DNA of 64,000 bases from Planctomycetaceae bacterium (lineage in GTDB: Bacteria; Planctomycetota; Planctomycetia; Planctomycetales; Planctomycetaceae), in NCBI GenBank assembly GCA_024742875.1, contig JANSXP010000026.1, positions 21,376-85,375 of the forward strand, written 5' to 3'. The notes under the pieces were generated by a model. The model saw only the letters and a list, made by a program, of their open reading frames with translations, was not told the origin of the DNA and made no database searches. Made by a program: the position numbers and the translations under genes. Each line of letters opens with the position of its first letter. The first letter of the stretch is position 1. Positions 48,366-57,491 of this stretch are shown here, piece after piece.

Positions 48366-50705
48366 TCAGCGAATCTCTTCAATCCGCTGCTGCAGGGAAA
48401 TACGTGGCGGCGCCGCTTCGCCCATCGGGGCCTTCCTTTTCGAGGTTCTGGAAGAGTTCGCCGGGGCTCGAACAGGATTCGAGGGAGGTCGCCGCGTCGC
48501 CTGATTCAATTCCGCGATCGAAGGAAAAGCGGCAAACGGATCATCTGTCACCACACGCCTTCGCTGGGCGGAACGACCGGGCGGAATGGACAAAGAGAAA
48601 GAGGGAGCCCTGCCTGACGTCCTGTCGGCTGGTTCCTGCAGCAATGGCGGCGACGTGGACATCGCCCCCGTCTCCCGATCAGGTCGCCGCTCATGGGGCG
48701 TATCAGGCGACGCATGACCTGACGAATCGCCGTCCTCAGGCACAATCAAAGGCAACGCATTCTCAGAGCTGCTGGCCTCCTCTGGCGCCCGCTCAGTCTG
48801 GGAAGAATCCTTGCCATCCGGACCGGGCTGCGTGACTTCCTCAAACATTGGCAGCAATTCCAGATCAGAATCCTCTTCGCCCTCGTCAAACAGCATCAGA
48901 TCGTCATCCAGTGGAATGGCCTCATGCTGAATCTTCGGCGTTTCCACGCGTTCGATGCCCGTGTCCTGGCGGGCGCGATCCGGATTCAGATAGTCACGAA
49001 TGAAGATCGATGTCCCTTCGTCATCACCGTCTTCCGGCTCGGCTTCCGGGTCCATCGAATCGAACTGCACGTTGGAGAATTCCATGATGGTTCCCCGCGC
49101 AAACTCCCAGCGAATCAGTGCCTGGTTATAGCGAGCGATCGCCGCACGTTCTTCAGAGGCTGAGATGGAAGCCCCGGAGATGCCTCGCAGATAGACCTCC
49201 AGACTGATCTCGCCGACGTCATACATCGCCCGGCGGGCCTCAAGAATGGTCTCGGCCGCTTCCTGGCGATCCTTTTGCAGCTGCAGCACGTGCCACGCAT
49301 TGGTCACCGCCTGATATGCTTCGTGCAAATCAGACAGGATGGAATTCTCCACCGCCTTCATGGACTGCAGCTCCCGGGCCAGTCCCAGCTCAGCCTGCCG
49401 CAGGATCGCTTTCGAGCGCCGCTGACCAAACTGATGCTGCACACTAAAGCCCGCCCACCAGCCGCCAAACTCCCGGTTCTGCAGCACTTCCAGCGAGTCA
49501 CTGAAATTGCCCCCCGCACCGCTGATAGAGTACCCCGCATACGCGTTGACGTTGGGACGGCGACCATCACTCGCACGCTGCAGCTGCAGTCGAGCCATAT
49601 TCACAAACGCTTTTTGCACGCGGAGTTCCGGTCGAACCTGGAAGGCCGTGCGGTAACCATCTTCCCAGTCGAAGTAGGGTTCTTCGGTCTGAGGAATCGT
49701 CGTCGGTACAATTCGAGTTCCGTCTTCCTGGGCCATCGCCATAATCAGTCGCAGGGACCTCTCGGCGTCGGCCACCTCTTTGCGAATCAGCGCCCGATTG
49801 GCACGAAACCGTTCATACTGCTCGCGTGACTCCGCGATCTGCGTCTTGGAACTCTCCCCCAGTTCCAGCTTCCGTTTTTCCTTTTCCCATGTTTCCCGCG
49901 CTTCGGCCAGACCCTTTTCCTGAGACGTGAGCTCCGCGATGGCACCATACAACTGCCAGTAAGCCGTGGCTGTGTCCACAATGGTCTTATTGATCAGTAC
50001 GCGTGACTGCAAAGTCGTGCTGTGACTGACCTGTCGGGCGATGCGAATACCAACCGCGTTGATGTTGCGTCCCGCCCCCTGAAACAGCGGGTGACTCCCA
50101 TGCACGCTGAGTGTCGTGCGGACGGCCGGGTTTTCTGTCAAAAACAGGCCATCCGGCTCGACGAAGCTGTACGTAGTTCCAAAGTTTGTCCGAAACTCGC
50201 CGCCGGTCCGTGTCTTCTTCGAGAAGATGATCTGATCCGATGCGCCGGAAGGCGGACCAAACACGTCTGTGGAACTTGCCGTCACGCCCGGTCCCGGGCC
50301 GTCGACGGTGTTGAGAATCTGGCTCTCCGTCTCCGTCCAGCCGGCACCAAGATCCAGCTGCGGGTCAAATACGGAATCTTCCACATCAATGCCCTGCGCC
50401 GTCTCATGCCCCTGCAGGTTGTTGACTTTGATGCTGGGGTTGTTGTGCAGAGCGATCGCAATCGCTTCTGTGATCGTCAGGTATTGCTTGCCGTAATCCG
50501 GTCGCTGTTCACTCAGGTCAGCCGGGGCTTCCGGCACGAGATGGGACGCCGGCCGGTAGTTGGGCAGCGGCGGTTCGGTGATGACCGTGTACTCCAGCTC
50601 ATGTGGCGTGTCGCAGTCGAGTCGATGCGTGCCGAAACGACAGCCGGACAGCAGCAATAACAGGATCGTCAGCAGGCCAGGGCAGGCGATACCACGCTCC
50701 CACAT
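48366..50705 (-). CDS. TolC-family outer membrane efflux lipoprotein
   Basis: 779 residues from the ATG at 50705, preceded by CCTGGGTGG; ATGs at 50840 and 51032 add the repeat-encoded DAAQQ stretch and are less likely. The signal peptide LLTILLLLLSGC has a lipobox. TolC-type helical repeats are visible (LTITEAIAIALHNNPSIKVNNL, AYWQLYGAIAELTSQEKGLAEARETWEKEK, RPELRVQKAFVNMARLQLQRA, DLHEAYQAVTNAWHVLQLQKDRQEAAETI). The last ~190 residues are acidic and Pro/Ser-rich, probably disordered, which is unusual. It is divergent from an exopolysaccharide operon and may export its product; that link is inference. Confidence 0.85.
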   Translation of the reverse strand: MWERGIACPGLLTILLLLLSGCRFGTHRLDCDTPHELEYTVITEPPLPNYRPASHLVPEAPADLSEQRPDYGKQYLTITEAIAIALHNNPSIKVNNLQGHETAQGIDVEDSVFDPQLDLGAGWTETESQILNTVDGPGPGVTASSTDVFGPPSGASDQIIFSKKTRTGGEFRTNFGTTYSFVEPDGLFLTENPAVRTTLSVHGSHPLFQGAGRNINAVGIRIARQVSHSTTLQSRVLINKTIVDTATAYWQLYGAIAELTSQEKGLAEARETWEKEKRKLELGESSKTQIAESREQYERFRANRALIRKEVADAERSLRLIMAMAQEDGTRIVPTTIPQTEEPYFDWEDGYRTAFQVRPELRVQKAFVNMARLQLQRASDGRRPNVNAYAGYSISGAGGNFSDSLEVLQNREFGGWWAGFSVQHQFGQRRSKAILRQAELGLARELQSMKAVENSILSDLHEAYQAVTNAWHVLQLQKDRQEAAETILEARRAMYDVGEISLEVYLRGISGASISASEERAAIARYNQALIRWEFARGTIMEFSNVQFDSMDPEAEPEDGDDEGTSIFIRDYLNPDRARQDTGIERVETPKIQHEAIPLDDDLMLFDEGEEDSDLELLPMFEEVTQPGPDGKDSSQTERAPEEASSSENALPLIVPEDGDSSGHASPDTPHERRPDRETGAMSTSPPLLQEPADRTSGRAPSFSLSIPPGRSAQRRRVVTDDPFAAFPSIAELNQATRRPPSNPVRAPANSSRTSKRKAPMGEAAPPRISLQQRIEEIR

Positions 50706-51146
50706 CTGGCCACCCAGGCGCGCAGCGCAGCACAGCGTCGTCCCTGACGCAGGACGAGCCTGCTGACGCGCAGTCGCGCGTTGTGCGGCATCCTGTTGTG
50801 CGGCATCCTGTTGTGCGGCATCCTGTTGTGCGGCATCCATGCCGGATCCGATCCCCCTCCACAGCCGCGGGTTTTCACCACCTCCACTGCCAATTGCCGT
50901 GGGTCCCCGCGAAAGCCTTCTGTGTCCCTGCTTAACTTGTCGACGAAGTTGTGACTTTGCCTGCATTAATGAGGAATGATTCGCCGGCTCTGTTGCAAAG
51001 AGGATTTCCCGTCCGTGCGGAGTAACACGCATACGTGCATAAATCTACGCACGAGTTTTCCGTCCGGCTTAAGGCACTTCGGGAGGGAACGCTGCGTGAC
51101 CTAGAGTTGTTGACATTTTGCAACATGCCTCCATTCGCAGTTTCCG
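50706..51146. other. Divergent region between TolC-type gene and exopolysaccharide operon
   Basis: 441 bases, most of which is an N-terminal extension of the TolC-type frame on the minus strand if its earliest start is used. It includes the 15-bp tandem repeat at 50781-50838 and a TTGACA at 51110-51115 inside a GTTG...CAAC dyad, a possible -35 box for the plus-strand operon. No clear -10 box was seen. Confidence 0.4.
50781..50838. repeat. Tandem 15-bp repeat, about 3.9 copies
   Basis: The unit TTGTGCGGCATCCTG occurs at 50781, 50796, 50811 and (partly) 50826. Read on the minus strand it would encode repeats of DAAQQ if the longer TolC-type start is used; otherwise it lies in that gene's 5' leader. 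Perfect copies suggest recent slippage. Confidence 0.9.
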
Positions 51147-52559
51147 GTGTTTTACCTCTTTAGCGCCATCATCGTGGGATACATGTTTCTCCGGGCTTCC
51201 AGCCATGGGGGAGGCAGTGCGCTGCGCCGAGGCTGGATTATCGTGGTGCTCATCGCCCCAACGTGGATGGTGTATCAACTGCGGTCGATCCGCGTGGACT
51301 ATCGTGTGCTCGCGTCCGCTGTGGGCATTGCGATTCTGTTGATGTTTCCCCCAAAGCGAAAACTCGTGCTGAAGCCCATGCTCAGCGACGTGCTGATCTC
51401 GCTGATGTTTCTGGGAATCTGTATTTCGCAAACACTGTGGGGATCCATGGCGCCGCTAACGCCATTCGACATCGGCGCTCAATGGCTTTCTTCGTACATC
51501 CTGGGCCGCGTGTTCCTGCAGAGTGAAGAGGATCTGGATGATTTGATCCCGGTCATTGTGTGGATGTTCGTCATTGTCTGCTGCCTGGACGTGACGGAAG
51601 CTGTACTGCAAAAAAACATCGTTAATGAAATCCTTGGCAAACGCTTCGGCCTGCTGGAAACAGGAGAAGGCTACCGCTGGGGCATGAAGCGTTCGCAGGG
51701 AAATGTTGGACATCCCATTTTCAACGGCTTTCAGCTGGTCATGCTGTTCCCCTGGGCAGCCGAAGCATCTCGTCGCGCCAAAGAACTGAAGATGGGATTC
51801 TTCTATCGAAGGGTCACCTGGTTTGCCGGGACGGCCGCCTTCTTTTCTATCTCCCGAGGCCCGCAGCTGGCGTTGATTATCTCCAACGCGGTCATCGTCT
51901 TTTTCCGTCGCCCCAGACTGCGACTTCCGATGGCCGTGATGGGCATTGTCGGCGTGACGCTGATTGTGTTTGGCAAAGACGCCGTCATGCACGGGCTTGG
52001 AAAGCTGGCTGGAGAGAAAGAAGAAGACGTTCGCATCATCTATATCGAAGGCGAAGCGACCGAATACACGGGCACCAAACATCGCGTCCTGCTCCTGCAG
52101 GTCTACAAAGACGCCATCGCCAACTCCGGATACTTCGGGTGGGGCGGCTCTATGCGGGCAGTGGAACTGGAAGAGAGTGTCGCGCAGCGATTCGGCTCCA
52201 TCGACAGCCACTACCTGATGTTCTACCTGCAGTATGGCTACGTGGGCGTCACGCTGTTTGTGATGCTGATGCTGACGGTCCTGTACTACTCCATCGCGGC
52301 GGCCTGGGATGCGCAATCCCGCTGGTGCACTCTGTGTGGGGGTATGGCTGGCGCGTTTTTGGCGGTGGCACTGCTTATGACGTCGGTCTGGTTTGCTCCC
52401 GACTACGGCGCAGTGTGGCTCTTTAACGCAGGTTTGATCGCAAACATTCGATCAGTACGAAGAGTGCGCCCGGAATCCACGGCCGAGATTCCACTGCACG
52501 AGGAAAAAACGGTCCTTCCGCCCCGATCGCGACGGCTCATACCGGTCACTCAGGTGTGA
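51147..52559 (+). CDS. O-antigen ligase/polymerase (Wzy)-like membrane protein
   Basis: 470 residues from a GTG at 51147, the first start after an in-frame stop at 51111; an ATG at 51183 is the alternative. About ten to twelve hydrophobic segments are visible, with a large loop before YFGWGGSMRAVELEESVAQRFGSIDSHYLMFYLQYGYVGV. That loop, with the conserved DSHYL, is typical of O-antigen ligases and exopolysaccharide polymerases (Wzy_C). The next gene's frame opens with GTG overlapping the stop. Likely role: polymerising or ligating exopolysaccharide repeats at the inner membrane. Confidence 0.8.
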   Translation: MFYLFSAIIVGYMFLRASSHGGGSALRRGWIIVVLIAPTWMVYQLRSIRVDYRVLASAVGIAILLMFPPKRKLVLKPMLSDVLISLMFLGICISQTLWGSMAPLTPFDIGAQWLSSYILGRVFLQSEEDLDDLIPVIVWMFVIVCCLDVTEAVLQKNIVNEILGKRFGLLETGEGYRWGMKRSQGNVGHPIFNGFQLVMLFPWAAEASRRAKELKMGFFYRRVTWFAGTAAFFSISRGPQLALIISNAVIVFFRRPRLRLPMAVMGIVGVTLIVFGKDAVMHGLGKLAGEKEEDVRIIYIEGEATEYTGTKHRVLLLQVYKDAIANSGYFGWGGSMRAVELEESVAQRFGSIDSHYLMFYLQYGYVGVTLFVMLMLTVLYYSIAAAWDAQSRWCTLCGGMAGAFLAVALLMTSVWFAPDYGAVWLFNAGLIANIRSVRRVRPESTAEIPLHEEKTVLPPRSRRLIPVTQV

Positions 52560-52603
52560 GCTTTTCGAGGATCCGGACGCGAGGCAACGCAACACCCGTA
52601 ATT

Positions 52604-55600
52604 ATGTCAGACAGCAACGAACAATCCGCCGCATCAGAAAAACCACAGCCGCCTGCGCTGGTGGGAAAACTGATTCGTAAAGTTCCGCTGAACCTGCTGC
52701 GCTTCTGGTGGGCCTTCGGCATCATTCCGTGCGTGGGGCTGGGTGTGGCCGCGCTGCTGTCCACCAAAATGGCGTCCACCACGTATTCATTTGATGCCAC
52801 CATTCTGTACTCCGGCATCCCGGTCGAGTCAGCTGCTGAAAAGCTCTACATCCCACCGGACCTGAAAACGATGACGCAGTTCATCAAATCACCGCTGGTG
52901 ATGCAGGCCGTTTGTGAAGAACTGGATCTGCCGGTCCCCCCCAATGCGCTGGCATCGATGGTGACCGTTATTGAACCGAAGAGCATGCAGCGAATCGGGC
53001 TGAAACTCAGCTGGAGTGATCAGGAAGAAGGTAAAGAGATTCTCGACCGCGTGATCGAGATCTACTCACGCAGCATCTCCGACACGCGTCAGGAAGTGGT
53101 CAACCGCTATATCGTCGACCTGCAGCGACGCCTCGCGGCCAACGATGCGCGACTGCAGCTGGCACAAACCAAACTGCGGAAGTTTCTGGAAAAAGAAAAC
53201 GTTCGTGACGCCGAGGTCGAACTCACACAGCTCATCGATGACATCAGCTCGCTGGAATTCAAACGCAACAACACGATTCGCGACATTGAAGGTTACCGCG
53301 TGCAGCGCGACAGCGTGAAGGATCAGCTGCGGCGGCAGAAGGAAGAAGAATCGCTGCAGGCAGAACAGGACAAAGAGGCAGAAGCCGCAGAGGAGTCGCT
53401 GGCTGACAATCGCCGACGCCAGGATCACCTGAACGAACTGATTGAGGAGGAGCGACGGCTGAATGAAATTCGCGGCACCCTCTATGCGCGACAAAAGGAA
53501 TTTAATCGAAAGCTGAAACTCTACGAACAGGGCTACATCTCTCAGGCCGAGTTCGAAGAGATTGACGCGCAGGTCAAGGCCCTCAAAGCCAAGATTATGG
53601 AAGGGGACAAGATTAAGGCCTGGCAGAAGGAGCTGCAGACCCTCGACGAGCTGGTGGTGCCCAAAGACAAAAAGAAAAACAAAGGGTCTCCCATCATCAA
53701 TCAGACCCTGTACAAAATCGTCGAGCTGGAACTGGAAATCCTCAACGGCGAAACCGAAATCCAGAGCCTGAAGGTCGAGCTTGCCGGCAAACGCCGCAAG
53801 ATCACTCGACTGCAGTCACTGGAAAAGGAAACCATTCCCCTCATGAAGGAGGTGGACGCGGCGTCTGAAGAACGCGACGGCATCAACGCACAGCTGTCGG
53901 CTCTGCGAACCGTTCACGACTACGGCCCCCACGAGTTCTCCGTGGTGTCTCCGGCGTCGGACGCCATGACCTATCCCAGTTCCAACAAGAAGAAACTGTT
54001 CCTCCTGATGTTTGTCGGCATCAATGGCGCACTGTGCGGACCATTCGTCCTTGTGGCCGTGCTGATGTCGTTTAAGCAGACCGTGGAAGAACGCTGTGTG
54101 GATCTGCAGCTGGACAAACTCAGTCCCGGCCAGTCCCTGCTGGAACTACTCACGGAATCCAATGCCGATCGTGCTCGTGAGCTGTACAGCTGGAATCGTC
54201 GCGTGGGGCTGAGCCTGCAGCAGTCCATCGAAAAACGCGGCTCGGTCATCTCCGTCTTTCCGTCCACACATCGACACCGTGATATGGAACTGCTGGCCTC
54301 GATGGGGGGCATTCTGGCAGACCGGGACGAAAGCGTCCTGCTGATCGAACTGTGTGCACCACGCGAGAGTGCCGATCTGATTTATCGCCGTGAGCTGCGG
54401 GGACAGCGCGAAGAACATGTCTCCACGGCCGATGCTCTGCTGTGGATGGTCACCATGGAATACGGCAAGCCGCCGCGGGGACTGTTCGACTACCTCGACG
54501 GCATGGTGGATACCGACGCCGACCTGATCAACCGTGTGGACGGATCGAAATGCCACCTGATTCATGTGGGCCGCGAAAACGGACACTTCGATCGCGTCTT
54601 CTCAAAGAGAATGAATGACCTGATTGAGAAGTGTCGCAGCGAATATTCCATGATCATCATGTATGGCCCGGAGCTGCACCGCGGTGTCGACGTGGAACTG
54701 CAGTGTCGCCACTCCGATGGCGTTCTGGTTCTGTACGATCGCGGTGAATCTTTGTCGCAGGACGTTGGCACCACGCTCGATCAAATGCACGAACTGGGTG
54801 TGCGATTCTACGGCTGTGCCAGTCGCCCGCTGGCTTTCACGGCCCCCGGCAACCCCGGTCTGTTTGCCCGCACCGTCTCTCGCCTGACGCCCGTTGCTCA
54901 GGTCGTGACCTCGCGTATGAAGCGCCGCCCCCCGCTGCTGGCTCGGTTGTTTTCGCTGGCAATGCGGCCATTGACGGCACCATTTGCCATCGTCTTTCAC
55001 ATTTTCAAAGGCAGCCTGCTGAAAGCGGCCAGGAAACGAGCGGCCGCTCATTCGTCAAAGCAGACCGCCGGCACGACCTACGACCGCCCCCCCCCGGACG
55101 CAGGAAGAACGCGTCCTCACAACCTCAGGAGAAAACAGATGAGTCACACCATCGGATACCTGATTCCCGAATTCCCCGGGCAGACTCACGCCTTCTTCAT
55201 GCGGGAACGATCCTGCCTGACCGAACTGGGCGTGGAAACGGATTTGATCTCCACACGCCCGCCAACCAACGGTCGTGCCGAGCATGAGTGGGCCGAAGCC
55301 GCAGAAGCTCAGACCAGCTATCTGGCGCCCATGAAACTGGCCACACTGTGTTCTGCCGTCGGCGAGCTGTTTCGAGCAGGACCTGCCGGCTGGCTGCGCG
55401 CACTGTCCGCCATCGGCAGTGCCCCGGATCTCACCTGGAAACAGCGTCTGAAACTGCTGGCGTTTCTGCCAGCCGCGGCACGTCTGCGTCAGCTGGCCCG
55501 TGCCCACAACTGGTCTCACATTCATGTACACAGCTGTGCCAACGCCTCCAACGTGGCCATGCTGGCCGCACGACTGGGCGGGATTCGCTACAGCATGACA

Positions 55601-56419
55601 CTGCATGGTCCTCTGAAGGACTATGGCGCGAATCAGAAAGTCAAATGGCAGTACGCGGACTTTGGTGTGATCATCACACAGGATCTGCTTGCCGAAGCGC
55701 GTGAACAACTCCGTGGCTATCTGCCGGAACGCATCTTTCTGGCCCCGATGGGTGTCGAAGTGGATCGGTTTCGGCGTGAAAACGACTACCAGCCAGCGAC
55801 CCTCGACAGCGTTGTTCGCCTTGTCTCCTGCGGACGCATCAACCCCTGCAAAGGCCATGACGATCTCATTCGTGCTGTGGCGGAACTCAGGAAACGCAAC
55901 ATCACAGCCGAGCTGCACATCTGCGGAGCAACAGACTCGACTCGCGTGGACTATCGCGATTCCCTGCTGTCGCTCGCCAGTGAACTGGGCGTTTCTGACC
56001 GGGTCCGCCTGCTGGGCTCTATCTCTGAGGCGGATGTACGACGGGAACTGGAACAGGCTCACTTTTTCTGCCTTGGCAGTCACAAAGAGCCACTGGGTGT
56101 AGCCACCATGGAGGCGATGGCCATGGAACTGCCGTGCATCGTGACCAACAGTCCGGGCGTTGCTGAAATGATCACAGATGGTGTCGATGGTGTCCTTGTG
56201 CCACCCAAAACTCCGACCGCATTCGCCGATGCCATCGCAGGGCTCGTCGAGAATCCCTGGGCGACGGAAAATCTGGCCGCGCAGGCCCGGGCCACGGTCT
56301 GCCAGCGTTTTCACAGTGGCGTCAGTGCCGAAGCCATTCGTGACGGAGTGACCGGCAGGAGCCCCGTGACTGACGCCTGCGATCCGCAGCCGAGACCCGT
56401 CGTGGAGACGATTTCATGA
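52604..56419 (+). CDS. Chain-length-determinant (Wzz/BY-kinase-like) protein fused in frame to GT4 glycosyltransferase
   Basis: 1271 residues from the ATG at 52604; a GTG at 52556 overlaps the upstream stop. Residues ~1-480 resemble a polysaccharide copolymerase: a helix near RFWWAFGIIPCVGLGVAALL, a long charged coiled coil, and a second helix (KKLFLLMFVGINGALCGPFVLVAVLM). The next part is BY-kinase-like but degenerate: the Walker A position reads FPSTHRHRDME and the Walker B position IIMYGPEL, so no ATPase is expected. After an Arg/Pro-rich linker encoded by a C9 run, a GT4 enzyme starts MSHTIGYLIPEFPGQTHAFF, with GRINPCKGHDDLIRAVAEL and the catalytic E-x7-E (KEPLGVATMEAM). A ribosome site AGGAGA precedes its internal ATG at 55139, hinting at an ancestrally separate gene. 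Confidence 0.75.
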   Translation: MSDSNEQSAASEKPQPPALVGKLIRKVPLNLLRFWWAFGIIPCVGLGVAALLSTKMASTTYSFDATILYSGIPVESAAEKLYIPPDLKTMTQFIKSPLVMQAVCEELDLPVPPNALASMVTVIEPKSMQRIGLKLSWSDQEEGKEILDRVIEIYSRSISDTRQEVVNRYIVDLQRRLAANDARLQLAQTKLRKFLEKENVRDAEVELTQLIDDISSLEFKRNNTIRDIEGYRVQRDSVKDQLRRQKEEESLQAEQDKEAEAAEESLADNRRRQDHLNELIEEERRLNEIRGTLYARQKEFNRKLKLYEQGYISQAEFEEIDAQVKALKAKIMEGDKIKAWQKELQTLDELVVPKDKKKNKGSPIINQTLYKIVELELEILNGETEIQSLKVELAGKRRKITRLQSLEKETIPLMKEVDAASEERDGINAQLSALRTVHDYGPHEFSVVSPASDAMTYPSSNKKKLFLLMFVGINGALCGPFVLVAVLMSFKQTVEERCVDLQLDKLSPGQSLLELLTESNADRARELYSWNRRVGLSLQQSIEKRGSVISVFPSTHRHRDMELLASMGGILADRDESVLLIELCAPRESADLIYRRELRGQREEHVSTADALLWMVTMEYGKPPRGLFDYLDGMVDTDADLINRVDGSKCHLIHVGRENGHFDRVFSKRMNDLIEKCRSEYSMIIMYGPELHRGVDVELQCRHSDGVLVLYDRGESLSQDVGTTLDQMHELGVRFYGCASRPLAFTAPGNPGLFARTVSRLTPVAQVVTSRMKRRPPLLARLFSLAMRPLTAPFAIVFHIFKGSLLKAARKRAAAHSSKQTAGTTYDRPPPDAGRTRPHNLRRKQMSHTIGYLIPEFPGQTHAFFMRERSCLTELGVETDLISTRPPTNGRAEHEWAEAAEAQTSYLAPMKLATLCSAVGELFRAGPAGWLRALSAIGSAPDLTWKQRLKLLAFLPAAARLRQLARAHNWSHIHVHSCANASNVAMLAARLGGIRYSMTLHGPLKDYGANQKVKWQYADFGVIITQDLLAEAREQLRGYLPERIFLAPMGVEVDRFRRENDYQPATLDSVVRLVSCGRINPCKGHDDLIRAVAELRKRNITAELHICGATDSTRVDYRDSLLSLASELGVSDRVRLLGSISEADVRRELEQAHFFCLGSHKEPLGVATMEAMAMELPCIVTNSPGVAEMITDGVDGVLVPPKTPTAFADAIAGLVENPWATENLAAQARATVCQRFHSGVSAEAIRDGVTGRSPVTDACDPQPRPVVETIS
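55087..55142 (+). other. C9 run and overlapping stop/start at the copolymerase-glycosyltransferase junction
   Basis: C9 (55087-55095) sets the frame of the linker. With one C fewer, the upstream frame ends in TGA at 55140-55142, overlapping the ATG at 55139 as ATGA, the same arrangement as at 21832, 39441, 40481, 42437 and 56416. AGGAGA at 55127 is a ribosome site six bases before that ATG. With nine C the two genes fuse. Confidence 0.6.
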
Positions 56420-57006
56420 GCCTGTTTGAAATCGCCGACCGAAGATCCCCGGATGAACGGCCACCGGACTGTGTGCCCGATTTTCCGCTGTACCGGCAGA
56501 GTACGTCACCAACGGCCAGCGGACCGTCAGCGCAGAAGACCTGCGACAATCCGGCCGACGATCCCGATGTGATTCGCGCCTGGGGCGGTCAGCGCGTTCA
56601 GTGTGTGGCCCTGTCCGCCACTGCAGTTGTCATCCTGGCGCTGCTGGTTCCCATCAACGAGAGCTTCATTCCGGAGATTTTGAAAACAGCAGACGATCTG
56701 TGGTTCGACAAGCTGGTCCACATGAGTCTGTTTGCTGTGCTCACCGGACTGTACTGCTGCGTGTTCCTGCCATTTTGCCGGACGGCTGTGCGGACGTTTG
56801 AGTATCTGACGCGCTGGCGTTTTTTTCTAATCGTCGCCTCGATCACTCTGCTGGCGGTGGTCACCGAGTTTTTGCAGCCTCTGTTTGGCCGCACTTTTGA
56901 TTATCTCGATATGGCCGTGGACATACTGGCCATCATTCCCGGTTTTGGCGTGTTCATTGTCTTCAATGATGTTCGTCAGAAACTTGTCTCCCGTCGCACC
57001 AACTAA
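56416..57006 (+). CDS. VanZ-like membrane protein
   Basis: 196 residues; start overlaps the previous stop (ATGA). A ~55-residue disordered N-terminus is followed by about four helices with VanZ-type motifs DKLVHMSLFAVLTGLYCC and TEFLQPLFGRTFDYLDMAVDILAIIPGF. VanZ proteins were named for teicoplanin resistance, but in planctomycetes and others such proteins often sit in exopolysaccharide clusters with unknown role, as here. Confidence 0.8.
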   Translation: MSLFEIADRRSPDERPPDCVPDFPLYRQSTSPTASGPSAQKTCDNPADDPDVIRAWGGQRVQCVALSATAVVILALLVPINESFIPEILKTADDLWFDKLVHMSLFAVLTGLYCCVFLPFCRTAVRTFEYLTRWRFFLIVASITLLAVVTEFLQPLFGRTFDYLDMAVDILAIIPGFGVFIVFNDVRQKLVSRRTN

Positions 57007-57023
57007 GCAGCGAAAGTTCAACC

Positions 57024-57479
57024 ATGTCTGAAGTTTCTTCATCAGCTCTGCGGCGCGCCGTGCGAGGTGTGGAATGGGCGGCGGTCGTAATCTACATCCT
57101 GTTCATCTTCACCCTGACGCACATGCCGCTGGACGGCGCGAAAGGTACCGAATGGATGACCCATGGACTGATGTTCTGGATCAACAAAGTCCTGCAGTGC
57201 GGGCTCTATGCCGGACTGGCCGCACTACTCGGCTGCGCGATGTTTCCGCTGAGTCGCGACCCGGTCAAGACGATTGAAAACATCAGTGGCGTTCGAGTCA
57301 CCATCTATCTGATGATGATGACAACGATCGCCATCGTCGACGAATTCACACAGCCGTACTTTGGTCGCAAATACGAGCTGATGGATGTTGTGGCGAATAT
57401 TGGCGGTGTGATTCCCGGATTCTGCCTGTTTCTGGTGCTCAACGAACTGCGGCATCAGTTTCTGGGAGATCGGCACTGA
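57024..57479 (+). CDS. Second VanZ-like membrane protein
   Basis: 151 residues, starting 18 bases after the first VanZ-like gene. It has four helices and the shared motif MTTIAIVDEFTQPYFGRKYELMDVVANIGGVIPGF, matching the first copy's TEFLQPLFGRTFDYLDMAVD. The Glu-Phe-x-Gln-Pro core is conserved in both. It ends close to a convergent DUF1501 gene. A tandem duplication within the operon is likely; specific roles are unknown. Confidence 0.8.
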   Translation: MSEVSSSALRRAVRGVEWAAVVIYILFIFTLTHMPLDGAKGTEWMTHGLMFWINKVLQCGLYAGLAALLGCAMFPLSRDPVKTIENISGVRVTIYLMMMTTIAIVDEFTQPYFGRKYELMDVVANIGGVIPGFCLFLVLNELRHQFLGDRH

Positions 57480-57491
57480 TCAAAACGGACG

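Noticed and set aside
55055..56314. 419-codon antisense frame opposite the glycosyltransferase
   Set aside because: The plus strand has clear GT4 motifs; the antisense translation shows no known motif.
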